Part shown: piece by piece, positions 1-8,312 of the stretch | Numbering within the stretch: position 1 is the stretch's first letter | How the letters are laid out: each line of letters opens with the position of its first letter | Assembly (NCBI RefSeq): GCF_016907315.1 | Contig: NZ_JAFBBS010000001.1 | Location: 992,001 to 1,056,000, forward strand | DNA length: 64,000 bases | DNA from: Microbacterium esteraromaticum | Lineage (GTDB): Bacteria; Actinomycetota; Actinomycetes; Actinomycetales; Microbacteriaceae | Direction: 5' to 3' | The notes under the pieces: generated by a model | What the model was told of the DNA's origin: nothing | The model's input: only the letters and a program-made list of their open reading frames with translations | Databases searched by the model: none | Program-made: the position numbers and the translations under genes

Positions 1-314
1 CCCGCGTCGAGGCCGGCGAAGATCGCATCCCACTGCGTCTCCTGGAACTCCACCTTCAGGTCGAGCTTGTCGGCCACAGCCTGGATGATCTCGACGTCGT
101 ATCCGGTCAGCGCACCGGTGCCGCCGTCGCCGTGGAAGCTGAACGGACGGTACGTGCCCTCCGTCGCCACGGTGAGGGTGCCGTCCTTGACCAGCCCGAG
201 CTCGGCGCCGGACTCCGCCGAGCCGCTGGAGGCGGGTGCCGTCGAGCCGCTGCAGGCGGTGAGCGCTGCGGCTGCGATGACCAGTGCGGTGGCGGCGATG
301 AGACGACGGGACAT
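1..314 (-). CDS. ABC transporter substrate-binding lipoprotein, polar amino-acid type (5' part only)
   Basis: The first ~104 residues are visible; the rest lies beyond the window edge. A short basic N-terminus (MSRRL) is followed by an Ala-rich hydrophobic stretch and the lipobox LTAC, so the mature protein should be lipid-anchored at the outer face of the membrane. After a Ser/Gly/Ala linker comes GTLTVATEGTYRPFSF and later LTGYDVEII, the usual opening of family 3 solute-binding proteins (SBP_bac_3) for amino acids. An AGGAGG ribosome binding site lies 6 nt before the ATG. The exact ligand cannot be told from this fragment. The gene runs away from rplA behind a strong terminator, so it is a separate unit. 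Confidence 0.88.
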   Translation of the reverse strand, partial: MSRRLIAATALVIAAAALTACSGSTAPASSGSAESGAELGLVKDGTLTVATEGTYRPFSFHGDGGTGALTGYDVEIIQAVADKLDLKVEFQETQWDAIFAGLDA

Positions 315-408
315 GAGTACCCTCCTGGGGTGTGCGGTGCGGTGACGCGGTGATCTCACACTATGCGCGCTCACCTGGGCAAAGGGCGTGCGTGACGCCG
401 TATGACAT

Positions 409-448
409 GCAGAACGCCCCCGCCGGCGAACCGGCGGGGGCGTTCTGC
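409..448 (-). terminator. Rho-independent terminator after rplA
   Basis: Perfect 18-bp GC-rich stem (409-426 pairing with 431-448) with a CGAA tetraloop, 12 nt beyond the rplA stop codon. There is no long U-run, as is common in actinobacteria. It closes the rplK-rplA operon. Confidence 0.85.
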
Positions 449-460
449 GGTCACTCGGAC

Positions 461-1150
461 TCAGATGGAGTTGACGTCCAGCGGGATGCCGGGGCCGAAC
501 GTGGTCGACACGGCGCCCTTCTGGATGTAACGGCCCTTCGAGCTCGACGGCTTGAGGCGGACGATCTCCTCGAGCGCTGCGCCGATGTTCTCGTCGAGCT
601 GCTCAGCCGTGAACGAGGCCTTGCCGACGATGAAGTGCACGTTGGCGTGCTTGTCGACGCGGAACTCGATCTTTCCGCCCTTGATCTCCTCGACGGCCTT
701 GGCCGGGTTGGGGGTCACGGTGCCGGTCTTGGGGTTGGGCATGAGGCCACGGGGGCCGAGCACCTTACCCAGACGACCGACCTGGCCCATGAGCTCAGGG
801 GTCGAGACGGCTGCGTCGAAGTCGGTCCAGCCTGCGGCGACCTTCTCGATGAGCTCGGTGCCACCGACCTCGTCTGCACCGGCGGCGATGGCGGCCTCAG
901 CGGCAGCGCCGTTCGCGAACACGATGACGCGAGCGGTCTTGCCGGTGCCGTGGGGCAGCATGACGGTGCCGCGCACCATCTGGTCTGCCTTGCGGGGGTC
1001 GACCGAGAGCTTGAGCGCGACCTCGACGGTCGAGTCGAACTTCGACGAGCCGGTCTCCTTCGCGAGGGCGACGGCCTCGGTCGGGGTGTAGAAACGGTCT
1101 GCCTCGATCTTGGCGAGGGCAGCCTGGTATGCCTTGGACTTGGTAGCCAT
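461..1150 (-). CDS. rplA: 50S ribosomal protein L1
   Basis: 229 aa, the normal length for actinobacterial L1. It binds 23S rRNA at the L1 stalk and helps release deacylated tRNA; in many bacteria it also represses its own operon by binding the mRNA leader. Family-typical blocks are visible: [13 protein letters not shown] near the N-terminus, [17 protein letters not shown] in the middle, and [16 protein letters not shown], followed by [15 protein letters not shown]. The gene begins 11 nt after the rplK stop and is followed by a strong terminator, so rplK-rplA form a two-gene unit. Confidence 0.98.
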   Translation of the reverse strand: MATKSKAYQAALAKIEADRFYTPTEAVALAKETGSSKFDSTVEVALKLSVDPRKADQMVRGTVMLPHGTGKTARVIVFANGAAAEAAIAAGADEVGGTELIEKVAAGWTDFDAAVSTPELMGQVGRLGKVLGPRGLMPNPKTGTVTPNPAKAVEEIKGGKIEFRVDKHANVHFIVGKASFTAEQLDENIGAALEEIVRLKPSSSKGRYIQKGAVSTTFGPGIPLDVNSI

Positions 1151-1161
1151 TGTTATCTCCC

Positions 1162-1593
1162 TCAGCCCTCGACCGTGATGCCCATCGAGCGCGCAGTGCC
1201 CTCGATGATCTTCGATGCGGCGTCGATGTCGTTCGCGTTCAGGTCAGCCTGCTTGGTCTCGGCGATCTGACGGACCTGGTCCTTGGTGATCTTGCCGACC
1301 TTGACGGTGTGCGGGGTGGCCGAAGCCTTCGCGACGCCTGCGGCCTTCTTGATCAGCTCGGCGGCCGGCGGGGTCTTCAGGACGAACGTGAAGCTGCGGT
1401 CCTCGTAGACGGTGATCTCCACGGGGATGACGTTGCCGCGCTGCGACTCGGTCGCGGCGTTGTACGCCTTGCAGAACTCCATGATGTTCACGCCGTGCTG
1501 ACCGAGCGCCGGGCCGATCGGCGGCGCCGGGTTGGCTGCACCGGCGTTGATCTGAAGCTTGATCAGGCCGGTCACCTTCTTCTTGGGTGCCAT
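1162..1593 (-). CDS. rplK: 50S ribosomal protein L11
   Basis: 143 aa. The start [15 protein letters not shown] was chosen because a GGAG ribosome binding site lies 4-5 nt upstream and 143 aa is the family length. L11 forms the GTPase-associated centre with 23S rRNA and is needed for stringent-response activation of RelA. The proline-rich N-terminal element [20 protein letters not shown] and the C-terminal rRNA-binding part (GIT-VEG ending) are present. It is the first gene of rplK-rplA; its promoter should lie between 1594 and 1706, downstream of the nusG terminator. A TAGACT -10-like hexamer is seen there, but no clear -35. Confidence 0.98.
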   Translation of the reverse strand: MAPKKKVTGLIKLQINAGAANPAPPIGPALGQHGVNIMEFCKAYNAATESQRGNVIPVEITVYEDRSFTFVLKTPPAAELIKKAAGVAKASATPHTVKVGKITKDQVRQIAETKQADLNANDIDAASKIIEGTARSMGITVEG

Positions 1594-1706
1594 GATTCTC
1601 CTTTCATCGAGCGGATGCCGAGGCATCCCTCTCCCGCATCCCCGGCGTCTCCGGGGCGCGGTGCTGTCTGTGCTCGCGCACAAACCACAACAGTCTACCG
1701 CATGCA

Positions 1707-1740
1707 GAACGCCCCGCCGGACGGAGCCGGCGGGGCGTTC
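1707..1740 (-). terminator. Rho-independent terminator after nusG
   Basis: Perfect 14-bp stem (1707-1720 with 1727-1740), 6-nt loop, 15 nt beyond the nusG stop. Its stem sequence is nearly the same as that of the rplA terminator at 409-448, including the flanking CATGCAGAACGCCCC. Confidence 0.85.
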
Positions 1741-1755
1741 TCATGACGCGGGGCG

Positions 1756-2772
1756 TCAGATCATCTTGGTGACCTGCTCGAACGACAGCTCGACCGGGGT
1801 CTCGCGCTCGAAGAGCGAGACGAGCACGGTGAGCTTGCCGCTGGCGGCGTTGATCTCGCTGATCGTTCCAGGCAGACCCGCGAACGAGCCCTCCTTGATC
1901 GTGATGGTCTCGCCGACCTCGAAGTCGACCTCGGCCGCCATCGGACGAGCCACGGCGACGCCGCCCTTGGCCGCGATCGACTTCGCGGTGGGGACGTCCT
2001 TGACCTCGACGAGCGACTTCAGCATGTTGAAGGCCTCTTCGAAGCGCAGCGGGGTCGGGTTGTGGGCGTTGCCCACGAAGCCGGTGACGCCGGGCGTGTG
2101 ACGCACGACGGACCAGGTGTCCTCGTTGAGCTCCATGCGCACCAGCACATAGCCGGGGATGCGCACGCGGTTGACCATCTTGCGCTGGCCGTTCTTGATC
2201 TCGACGACGTCCTCCATCGGGACCTCGATCTGATAGATGTCGTCCTCGACCTCGAGCGTCGACTTGCGCTGCTCGATGTTGGCCTTCACCTTGCGCTCGA
2301 AGCCGGCGTAGGAGTGGATGACGTACCACTTGCCGGGAAGCATGCGCAGGTCGGCGCGGAACGCCTCGTACGGGTCCTCCTCGGCCTCGGTCTCGTCGTC
2401 GGACTCGCCGCCGACCTCCGGACCGTCGTACGGGGTGACCTCGTCGGCCGCGGCCGCCTCGGCCTCGGCGGACTCCTCCGCCACTGCGTCGTTGAGGACC
2501 TCGGCGGCTGCTTCAGTCTCAGCCGCTTCGTCCAGGTTCAGAGCGTCGTTCACGATCGCGTCCGCCTCCGGGTCTTCGATTTCGATGTCATCGGTGTCGT
2601 CGTAGTCGACGTCGATCTCACCGTCGCCCTCGATGTGCAGAGCGTTGTGCTCGGCTGCCGAGGACGACTGCTCCTGCTCGGCGAGCACGTTGCCCTCCTG
2701 GGCTTCGTCCTCTTCGCTGGACTGCTCTGCAGCGGTCGCCCAGTCGGCGTCGTCGGAATACTTGTCAGACAC
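1756..2772 (-). CDS. nusG: Transcription termination/antitermination factor NusG
   Basis: 338 aa from a GTG start ([11 protein letters not shown]), chosen because GGAAAG sits at ribosome-binding-site distance; an in-frame TTG 15 nt upstream would place the start before that site. Roughly the first 140 residues are a very acidic Glu/Asp/Ala-rich extension, common in actinobacterial NusG. The NGN domain follows ([19 protein letters not shown]), then the C-terminal KOW domain ([19 protein letters not shown]). NusG binds RNA polymerase and links transcription with Rho or the ribosome. It lies between secE and rplK in the classical order and has its own downstream terminator. Confidence 0.97.
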   Translation of the reverse strand: MSDKYSDDADWATAAEQSSEEDEAQEGNVLAEQEQSSSAAEHNALHIEGDGEIDVDYDDTDDIEIEDPEADAIVNDALNLDEAAETEAAAEVLNDAVAEESAEAEAAAADEVTPYDGPEVGGESDDETEAEEDPYEAFRADLRMLPGKWYVIHSYAGFERKVKANIEQRKSTLEVEDDIYQIEVPMEDVVEIKNGQRKMVNRVRIPGYVLVRMELNEDTWSVVRHTPGVTGFVGNAHNPTPLRFEEAFNMLKSLVEVKDVPTAKSIAAKGGVAVARPMAAEVDFEVGETITIKEGSFAGLPGTISEINAASGKLTVLVSLFERETPVELSFEQVTKMI

Positions 2773-2829
2773 TTTGCTTCTTTCCAATCGCTGCGACGGC
2801 CCGCCTGGCGGACCATCGAAGTGGGTGCA

Positions 2830-3099
2830 TCAGCTCAGCGGGACTCCGAAGACGTAGTGCGCTCCGGTTCCGAAGAGCCAGTCGAGTCCGTAGACGAGAC
2901 CCATGACGATCAGCACGAAGACGAACACCACGGTGGTGAACTTGGCGAGTTCCTTGCGGGTCGGCGTGACGACCTTGCGCAGTTCGCTGATCACCTGGCG
3001 GAAGAACAGGGCGATGCGTCCGAAGAAGCCGAGCTTGCTGTCGCGCAGGGCGTAGGTGCCCGAGGCGGCGATGTCGCCGCGAACGTCGTCCTGGTCCAT
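2830..3099 (-). CDS. secE: Preprotein translocase subunit SecE
   Basis: 89 aa, short single-membrane-span type. The conserved amphipathic helix RQVISELRKVVTPTRKEL is followed by one transmembrane segment (about residues 53-75, FTTVVFVFVLIVMGLVYGLD). SecE clamps SecY (encoded at 45-46 kb here) in the translocon. It sits directly after tRNA-Trp and 57 nt before nusG, the conserved secE-nusG arrangement. The N-terminus MDQDDVRGDIAASGTYAL is a variable extension. Confidence 0.97.
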   Translation of the reverse strand: MDQDDVRGDIAASGTYALRDSKLGFFGRIALFFRQVISELRKVVTPTRKELAKFTTVVFVFVLIVMGLVYGLDWLFGTGAHYVFGVPLS

Positions 3100-3135
3100 G
3101 CACGTACCTTTCGTGAGTCAGCATGCGCTGACGCG

Positions 3136-3208
<73 letters not shown>

Positions 3209-3287
3209 AGAGACCGGATGGCCTCTGGGTCCGCCTCCCGCCGCCGCGCCCTGGGGCACGGTGAAGGATGCAGACAACTGCCCCTCA

Positions 3288-3317
3288 AGTGTACGGCATC
3301 CGGAACCGTCGGCCGAA
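3288..3317 (-). promoter_or_regulatory. Possible promoter for tRNA-Trp-secE-nusG
   Basis: On the minus strand TTCGGC and TACACT are separated by 18 bp, ending ~80 nt before the mature tRNA 5' end. The -10 is good and the -35 weak, so this is only a candidate. Confidence 0.35.
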
Positions 3318-3408
3318 CCGGCACCGACGCCCGCGTGAGTCGCGCCGATTCGGGCAGACTGGAGCATGCCGGTCCTCACCGGATCGGAGCAGTGTCGAGA
3401 GGGGCGCA

Positions 3409-5283
3409 GTGGGCGCGGATGTGCAGCAGTTCCAGGTGGACCTTCGTGGAGTCGTCGACCTGCTGAGCAGGCACATCTACTCCGGCCCTCGCGTCTACCT
3501 CCGTGAGCTGCTGCAGAACGCACGCGATGCCATCGCCGCCCGCTCCGAGGTGGACGGCGGCGGCACGGGCATCCGGATCACGCCCCTCACCGACGACGGC
3601 GAGTTCGTGCTGCGCGACGACGGCGTCGGACTGACCGCCGACGAGGTCGCAGACCTGCTCGCGACCGTCGGCCGCAGCTCGAAGCGCGACATCTTCGATC
3701 TGCCCCGCAGCGACTACCTCGGCCAGTTCGGCATCGGACTGCTGAGCTGCTTCATGGTCTCGGATCGCATCGTCATCCGCTCGCGCAGCGCCCGCGGCGG
3801 CGCCGGAGTGGAGTGGACGGGCAGCTCGGACGGCACCTTCCAGGTGGCCGAGCCCGCCGACGAGCTGCCGATCGGCACCAGCGTGCATCTGACCCCCCGC
3901 TTCGAGCACGCCGACCTGCTGCGACCGGCGGCGGTCAGGCAGCTCGCGCAGGACTTCGGCGAGTTCCTGCCGGTGCGGGTCACCGTGAGCATGCCGGGCG
4001 GCGACGTCGACATCACCCGTCCCGCGCCGTTCCTCGGCGAGGGGGATGCAGATGCGGCCCTCGCCTACGGCCGCGACCTCATCGGCGCGACCCCGATGGA
4101 CGTCATCGAGATCTCCGAGCCCGCCACCGGCACACGAGGGCTCGCCTACGTGCTGCCGTTCGCCCCACCCCCTAACCTGCGCCAGGCGACGCGCACCTAC
4201 CTGGGCCGGATGCTGCTCGCCGAGCGCTCGACAGAGGTGCTGCCCGACTGGGCTTTCTTCGTTCGGGCGGTGGTCGACAGCACCGGCCTCTCCCCCACCG
4301 CCAGCCGCGAATCGCTCGTGGACGACACGGCTCTCGAGCACGTGCGCGAGCAGCTCGGCGCAGGCATCCGCCGCTGGGTGCTCGAGCTCGGACTCACCGC
4401 CCCGCATCTGCTCACCCAGTTCGTCGCCGTGCACGAGCTGGGCCTCAAGTCGCTCGTGCGGCACGACGAGGAGCTCTCCCGCTTCATCACGCGCTGGCTC
4501 ACGGTGGAGACGACGCACGGCAGCATCCGGATCGGCGATCTCGTCGAGCGTCACCGGCACATCCGCTACGCCCGCACCGTCGACGAATTCCGGCAGGTGG
4601 CCGGGATCATCCCCGCCACCGAGGTGCTCGTGAACGGCGGCTACCTGTACGACGCCGATCTCATCGCCGACCTGCCTGCGCTGTATCCCGACGTCACGGT
4701 CGAGCAGATCGACGTCGCAGGCGAGCTCGACCGGCTCGACCCGCCTCCGCTCGACGACCGCGCTGCCGCGATCACGCTCGAGGCTCGCGCAGGCGAGGTG
4801 CTCGCGGCATCCGGGTGCGGCGTGATCGTGCGCACGATCGCCCGAGCGGATCTCACCGGACTGTACGTCGCCGACCCGCGCGTGCTGCGCGCGATCGACC
4901 GCGGGCGCACCAAGGGGATCACGGGTGGGCTGTGGGGCGGCGTGCTGTCGAAGGTCGACGACACGATCGGCAGCGCGGGCGACGATGACCTGCGGGCGCG
5001 ACTGTGCCTGAACTGGTCGAATCGCGTGGTGCGCACGCTCTCGACCGTCGACGACGACGCTGTGTTCTCGCGCACGGTGCAGCTGCTGTACATCCAGGCT
5101 CTGCTCGCCGGCCACCATCCGCTCACCGATGCCGACCGCGGCCTGATGACGACGGCGCTGACCGATCTCGTCGCGCTGTCGGCGGGTGTGCGCGACGACT
5201 TCCCCTTCGCCGGGCACGATCTGCTCGACTCCCCCGACTCCGCCGCCCCTGACCGGCCCGATTCCCGCCCCGAGGAGCATTGA
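3409..5283 (+). CDS. HSP90-family (HtpG-like) ATPase protein
   Basis: 624 aa from a GTG start with GAGAGGGG just upstream. The N-terminal GHKL ATPase fold is clear: N-box YLRELLQNARDAIAAR (about residues 34-49), DDGVGLTADEV as the Mg/ATP motif, and YLGQFGIGLLSCFMV as the glycine-rich lid. The middle region holds an Arg-containing ASRESLVDD, like the ATP-sensing segment of Hsp90. The C-terminal part (about residues 370-600) is divergent from HtpG but retains CLNWSNRVVRTL and a helical end that may dimerise. It is likely a cytosolic chaperone-like ATPase. The stop codon overlaps the ATG of the TPR gene by one base, so the two are translationally coupled. Clients are unknown. Confidence 0.86.
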   Translation: MGADVQQFQVDLRGVVDLLSRHIYSGPRVYLRELLQNARDAIAARSEVDGGGTGIRITPLTDDGEFVLRDDGVGLTADEVADLLATVGRSSKRDIFDLPRSDYLGQFGIGLLSCFMVSDRIVIRSRSARGGAGVEWTGSSDGTFQVAEPADELPIGTSVHLTPRFEHADLLRPAAVRQLAQDFGEFLPVRVTVSMPGGDVDITRPAPFLGEGDADAALAYGRDLIGATPMDVIEISEPATGTRGLAYVLPFAPPPNLRQATRTYLGRMLLAERSTEVLPDWAFFVRAVVDSTGLSPTASRESLVDDTALEHVREQLGAGIRRWVLELGLTAPHLLTQFVAVHELGLKSLVRHDEELSRFITRWLTVETTHGSIRIGDLVERHRHIRYARTVDEFRQVAGIIPATEVLVNGGYLYDADLIADLPALYPDVTVEQIDVAGELDRLDPPPLDDRAAAITLEARAGEVLAASGCGVIVRTIARADLTGLYVADPRVLRAIDRGRTKGITGGLWGGVLSKVDDTIGSAGDDDLRARLCLNWSNRVVRTLSTVDDDAVFSRTVQLLYIQALLAGHHPLTDADRGLMTTALTDLVALSAGVRDDFPFAGHDLLDSPDSAAPDRPDSRPEEH

Positions 5284-8072
5284 TGACCGACCGGAGCCGT
5301 TTCCAGCAGCTGCTCGACGAGATCGACGCCACCCCCTGGGGCCCGCATGAGCAGGCGCTCACCGCCGAGGCCGTCGCCCTCGCGCAGGAGCTCGGCGACG
5401 AGCAGCTGGAGTACCAGGCCCGCATGCGCCAGACCGCGTCGGCGAACATGGGCGGGCTGACCGACGTCATGCTGAACTCGTTCGCCTGGTGCCTCGCGCG
5501 CCACGACGCCGATCCGCAGCGCTTCCCGCTCGACATCGACAACGGCGCCGCCGACCTGATGTGGCAGTTCAAGTGGATGGCGTCGACGCTGCGGGCGTCG
5601 CCCGCGTTCTCGAGCGAGCAGATCGCGGCCGTGCTCGACGACATGGAGGCGCACTACCGTCGCGCCGGTCTCGGTCTGAGCGGAGTGCTCACCGCCCGGT
5701 TCGAGGATGCCTGGGCCTCGGGCCGCATCGACGAGGCCGAAGCCCTGCGCGGACAGCTCGAGACCACTCCGCGAGACGACTACAGCCACTGCGACGCGTG
5801 CGGACGCAGTCAGGCGGCCGGGTTCTTCGCTGCCACCGACCGCGACGAGCAGGCGATCCACCTGGTGGAGGAGATGATCGAGGGCGGCTTCTCGTGCGGC
5901 GAGGAGCCGGAGCACGCGCTCTCGCGTGTGCTGCTGCCGTACCTGCGCACGGGGCGACTCGACGACGCGCGCGCGGCGCACCTGCGCAGCTACCGGCTCG
6001 CGAAGGACAACCCCGACAACCTCGGCATCATCGCGAACAGCATCGTGTTCGCCGCCGTGACCGGCAACGAGGCGAGGGCGCTGTCGATGGTCGAGCGGCA
6101 CCTGCCCTGGCTCGCGCACGACCCGCTGAACGTCGACGGCCACTTCGCGATGCTCACGGCGATCGCCTTCGCACTCGATCGGATCGACGCCGTCGGCCAC
6201 GGCGACGCCGCAGTCCGCGGCGCCGGCTCCGCGGACCTCGAGGCGTTCTTCGGCGCACGGGACGGCGCGTGGACGGCATCCGCCCTCGCCGCAGCGGCAG
6301 GCGAGGCCGCCGACCGGATCGGCGCCGAGTTCGACGCGCGTGACGGCTCGGACTGGCACGCGCAGCGGCGTGCGCGCGTGCAGGCACTCGCGAACGAGCG
6401 CTGGGAGGTGCCGATCCGCTCCGATGGCTTCGCCGTCGAGACGCCGGCTCCCGAACCGCCGGATGCCGACGGCTGGTTCGATCGGGCTGTCGCACTGGCG
6501 AGCTATGGGTCGGAGCGCGACGCCCTGGCCGCCGCGGCCCGTGTCGGTGAGCTGCCCGACGCCGATCGGCGCGCACGGCTGCTCGGACTGCGCATCGGCG
6601 CTCACGCGTCGCTGGAGGACTGGGACGCCGCCGAGGCGCTGCTGCCGGTGCGCGGCGAGGCGCTGCGCGAGGCAGGGCGCCCCGAGCAGGCCGACCTCGA
6701 GGCGCGGCGAGGGCTCGCTCTGTACGGACGCAGCGCGGTGGGCGATCATGCGGGGCTCGAGCAGGAATGGGCCGATGCCGCTCAGCTGCCGGCCTGGTCG
6801 CGCGGCGACGTCGCCCTGACTCTGGCCGCCCTGCGTCTGCGCGGCGACGATCCCGCCGGCGCCGCAGAGCTCACCGAGCACGCCGCCGCGTGCTTCGCCG
6901 AGGCGGACGACCCCCGGCTCGTCGCCGCCAGCGCCATGCTGCGCGCGATGGCGCACGTGGCGATGGGCGAGATCGACCAGGCCCATGAGCTGCTGGCGTC
7001 GCTGCTCGCCGACGATGACCTGAACGCCGGCCAGCGGGCCCGGCTTCTCGAGCTGCGCGCGCGACTGCACGGCGGGGCCGGACGTCTCGAGGACGGCGCG
7101 GCCGACGCCGACGCCGCCGCCGGCATCCTGACCCGGCTGGCGGCACCGGTCGCGCTGGCCGAGACGCAGATGCTCGCGGGAGCGCTGTGGGAAGACGCCG
7201 GACACCCCGACCAGGCCCTGTCCCGCTACCGCGCCGGGGTGCGGCTGATGCAGGAGCGCGACGTCGACGTCACCGGTGCGCAGTTCCGGCTCGGCAGGGC
7301 GATGCTGTCAGCCGGGCATGCCGGCGAGGCCGTCGAGCTGCTCGGCGACGTTCTTCAGCGCGAAGAGCAGAACGGGGCATCGGCCGCGTCACGGGCCATG
7401 ACGGCAAGCGTGCTGGCGCGCGCCCTGGTGGCTGCAGAGGAGTACGGGCAGGCCATGGGCGCCTACGGCTATGCGGCGGAGCTGCACGCCGAGGCCGACG
7501 AGCCCGCAGAGCAGGCGATGGTGCTCACCGAGCAGGCCAAGATCCTGGCGCGGTTCGGCGAGCAGTCCGACGCGCAGGAGCTGCTCGAGCAGGCCGCCGA
7601 GCTCGTGCGCCCCACCGGGGCGGTCGGCGCGATCGTCGAGGTGCTGCACAATCTCGGTCAGGCTTACGGCGGCGCTCGTGACGAGCGGGCCTTCGCCCTG
7701 TTCGACGAGGTGCGCGCACTCGCCGTCGAGCACGAGGCCGAATGGCTGGTCGCCGACGTGACCGACTCGCGCGGGCGCGCGCTGATCGAGTTCGACCGCA
7801 TCGACGAGGCGATCTCGGCGCTGCTGACCGCGGCGGACGGCTTCGCCGCGATCGGGGATGCCGCATCGGCGGGCGGCTCGGAACTGTTCGCCGCGCGCAC
7901 GCTGACCGGCATCGACAGGCTCGATGACGCCGTTCCCCTGTACCGCAGCGTGCTCGACCGCTCGGCGGAGATCCCGCCGCTCAGGCAGGTCGCGGCCCTC
8001 GAGCTCGGCGACGTGCTCGAGAAGCTCGGCCGCGCGAGCGACGCTGCGGAGGTGCGCGGGCTGCTGGGCTGA
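5283..8072 (+). CDS. Large tetratricopeptide-repeat protein coupled to the HSP90-family protein
   Basis: 929 aa, cytosolic, with no signal peptide or membrane span. The sequence is almost entirely Ala/Glu/Leu-rich helical hairpins; TPR-like units are clear in the C-terminal two thirds, for example LWEDAGHPDQALSRYRAGV, QFRLGRAMLSAGHAGEAVEL and VLHNLGQAYGGARDERAFAL. Around residues 169-200 two short Cys motifs (HCDACG and FSCGEEPEH) could bind metal; this is inference. The ATG overlaps the upstream TGA (TGATG), with GAGGAG as ribosome binding site. TPR proteins often serve as Hsp90 co-chaperones in eukaryotes; by position this one is a candidate partner of the upstream ATPase. Confidence 0.82.
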   Translation: MTDRSRFQQLLDEIDATPWGPHEQALTAEAVALAQELGDEQLEYQARMRQTASANMGGLTDVMLNSFAWCLARHDADPQRFPLDIDNGAADLMWQFKWMASTLRASPAFSSEQIAAVLDDMEAHYRRAGLGLSGVLTARFEDAWASGRIDEAEALRGQLETTPRDDYSHCDACGRSQAAGFFAATDRDEQAIHLVEEMIEGGFSCGEEPEHALSRVLLPYLRTGRLDDARAAHLRSYRLAKDNPDNLGIIANSIVFAAVTGNEARALSMVERHLPWLAHDPLNVDGHFAMLTAIAFALDRIDAVGHGDAAVRGAGSADLEAFFGARDGAWTASALAAAAGEAADRIGAEFDARDGSDWHAQRRARVQALANERWEVPIRSDGFAVETPAPEPPDADGWFDRAVALASYGSERDALAAAARVGELPDADRRARLLGLRIGAHASLEDWDAAEALLPVRGEALREAGRPEQADLEARRGLALYGRSAVGDHAGLEQEWADAAQLPAWSRGDVALTLAALRLRGDDPAGAAELTEHAAACFAEADDPRLVAASAMLRAMAHVAMGEIDQAHELLASLLADDDLNAGQRARLLELRARLHGGAGRLEDGAADADAAAGILTRLAAPVALAETQMLAGALWEDAGHPDQALSRYRAGVRLMQERDVDVTGAQFRLGRAMLSAGHAGEAVELLGDVLQREEQNGASAASRAMTASVLARALVAAEEYGQAMGAYGYAAELHAEADEPAEQAMVLTEQAKILARFGEQSDAQELLEQAAELVRPTGAVGAIVEVLHNLGQAYGGARDERAFALFDEVRALAVEHEAEWLVADVTDSRGRALIEFDRIDEAISALLTAADGFAAIGDAASAGGSELFAARTLTGIDRLDDAVPLYRSVLDRSAEIPPLRQVAALELGDVLEKLGRASDAAEVRGLLG

Positions 8073-8129
8073 GCTCCGGGCGGTCCGGCTCGGCATCCGG
8101 CTCGGGATCCGGCATCCGGCTCACCCAGC

Positions 8130-8194
8130 ACAGGAGAACACGCGAGAACAGGATGGATCCCGCCGGAATCTCCTGTCCTGGCGTGTTCTCCTGT
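8130..8194. repeat. Long imperfect inverted repeat (25-bp arms)
   Basis: Arms 8130-8154 and 8170-8194 match at 22 of 25 positions around a 15-nt loop. Each arm contains ACAGGAGAACACGCGAGAAC or a close variant. It lies ~60 nt after the TPR gene and ~75 nt before a second, perfect hairpin (8268-8300). The rest of 8073-8312 contains several CATCCGG words and no gene. It could be a first terminator, a degenerate mobile repeat, or a protein-binding palindrome. Confidence 0.75.
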
Positions 8195-8267
8195 TCTCAA
8201 TGAGCGGGTCGGATGCTCAGGACGGCTCGAACCGGGCATCCGGATGCCCGAGAGCAAGCGGATACGA

Positions 8268-8300
8268 GAACAGGCCGGATGCGAGGCATCCGGCCTGTTC
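8268..8300. terminator. Bidirectional terminator between the TPR gene and the aldehyde dehydrogenase gene
   Basis: Perfect 15-bp stem (8268-8282 with 8286-8300) with a 3-nt GAG loop, 13 nt beyond the stop codon of the minus-strand dehydrogenase gene. It can serve both converging units. Confidence 0.8.
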
Positions 8301-8312
8301 TGGGACAGCCGA

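Noticed and set aside
4641..7205. Very long open frame antisense to the HSP90/TPR pair
   Set aside because: It has Gly/Arg/His-rich low-complexity composition and no domain; it is a mirror of the high-GC codon pattern of the sense genes.
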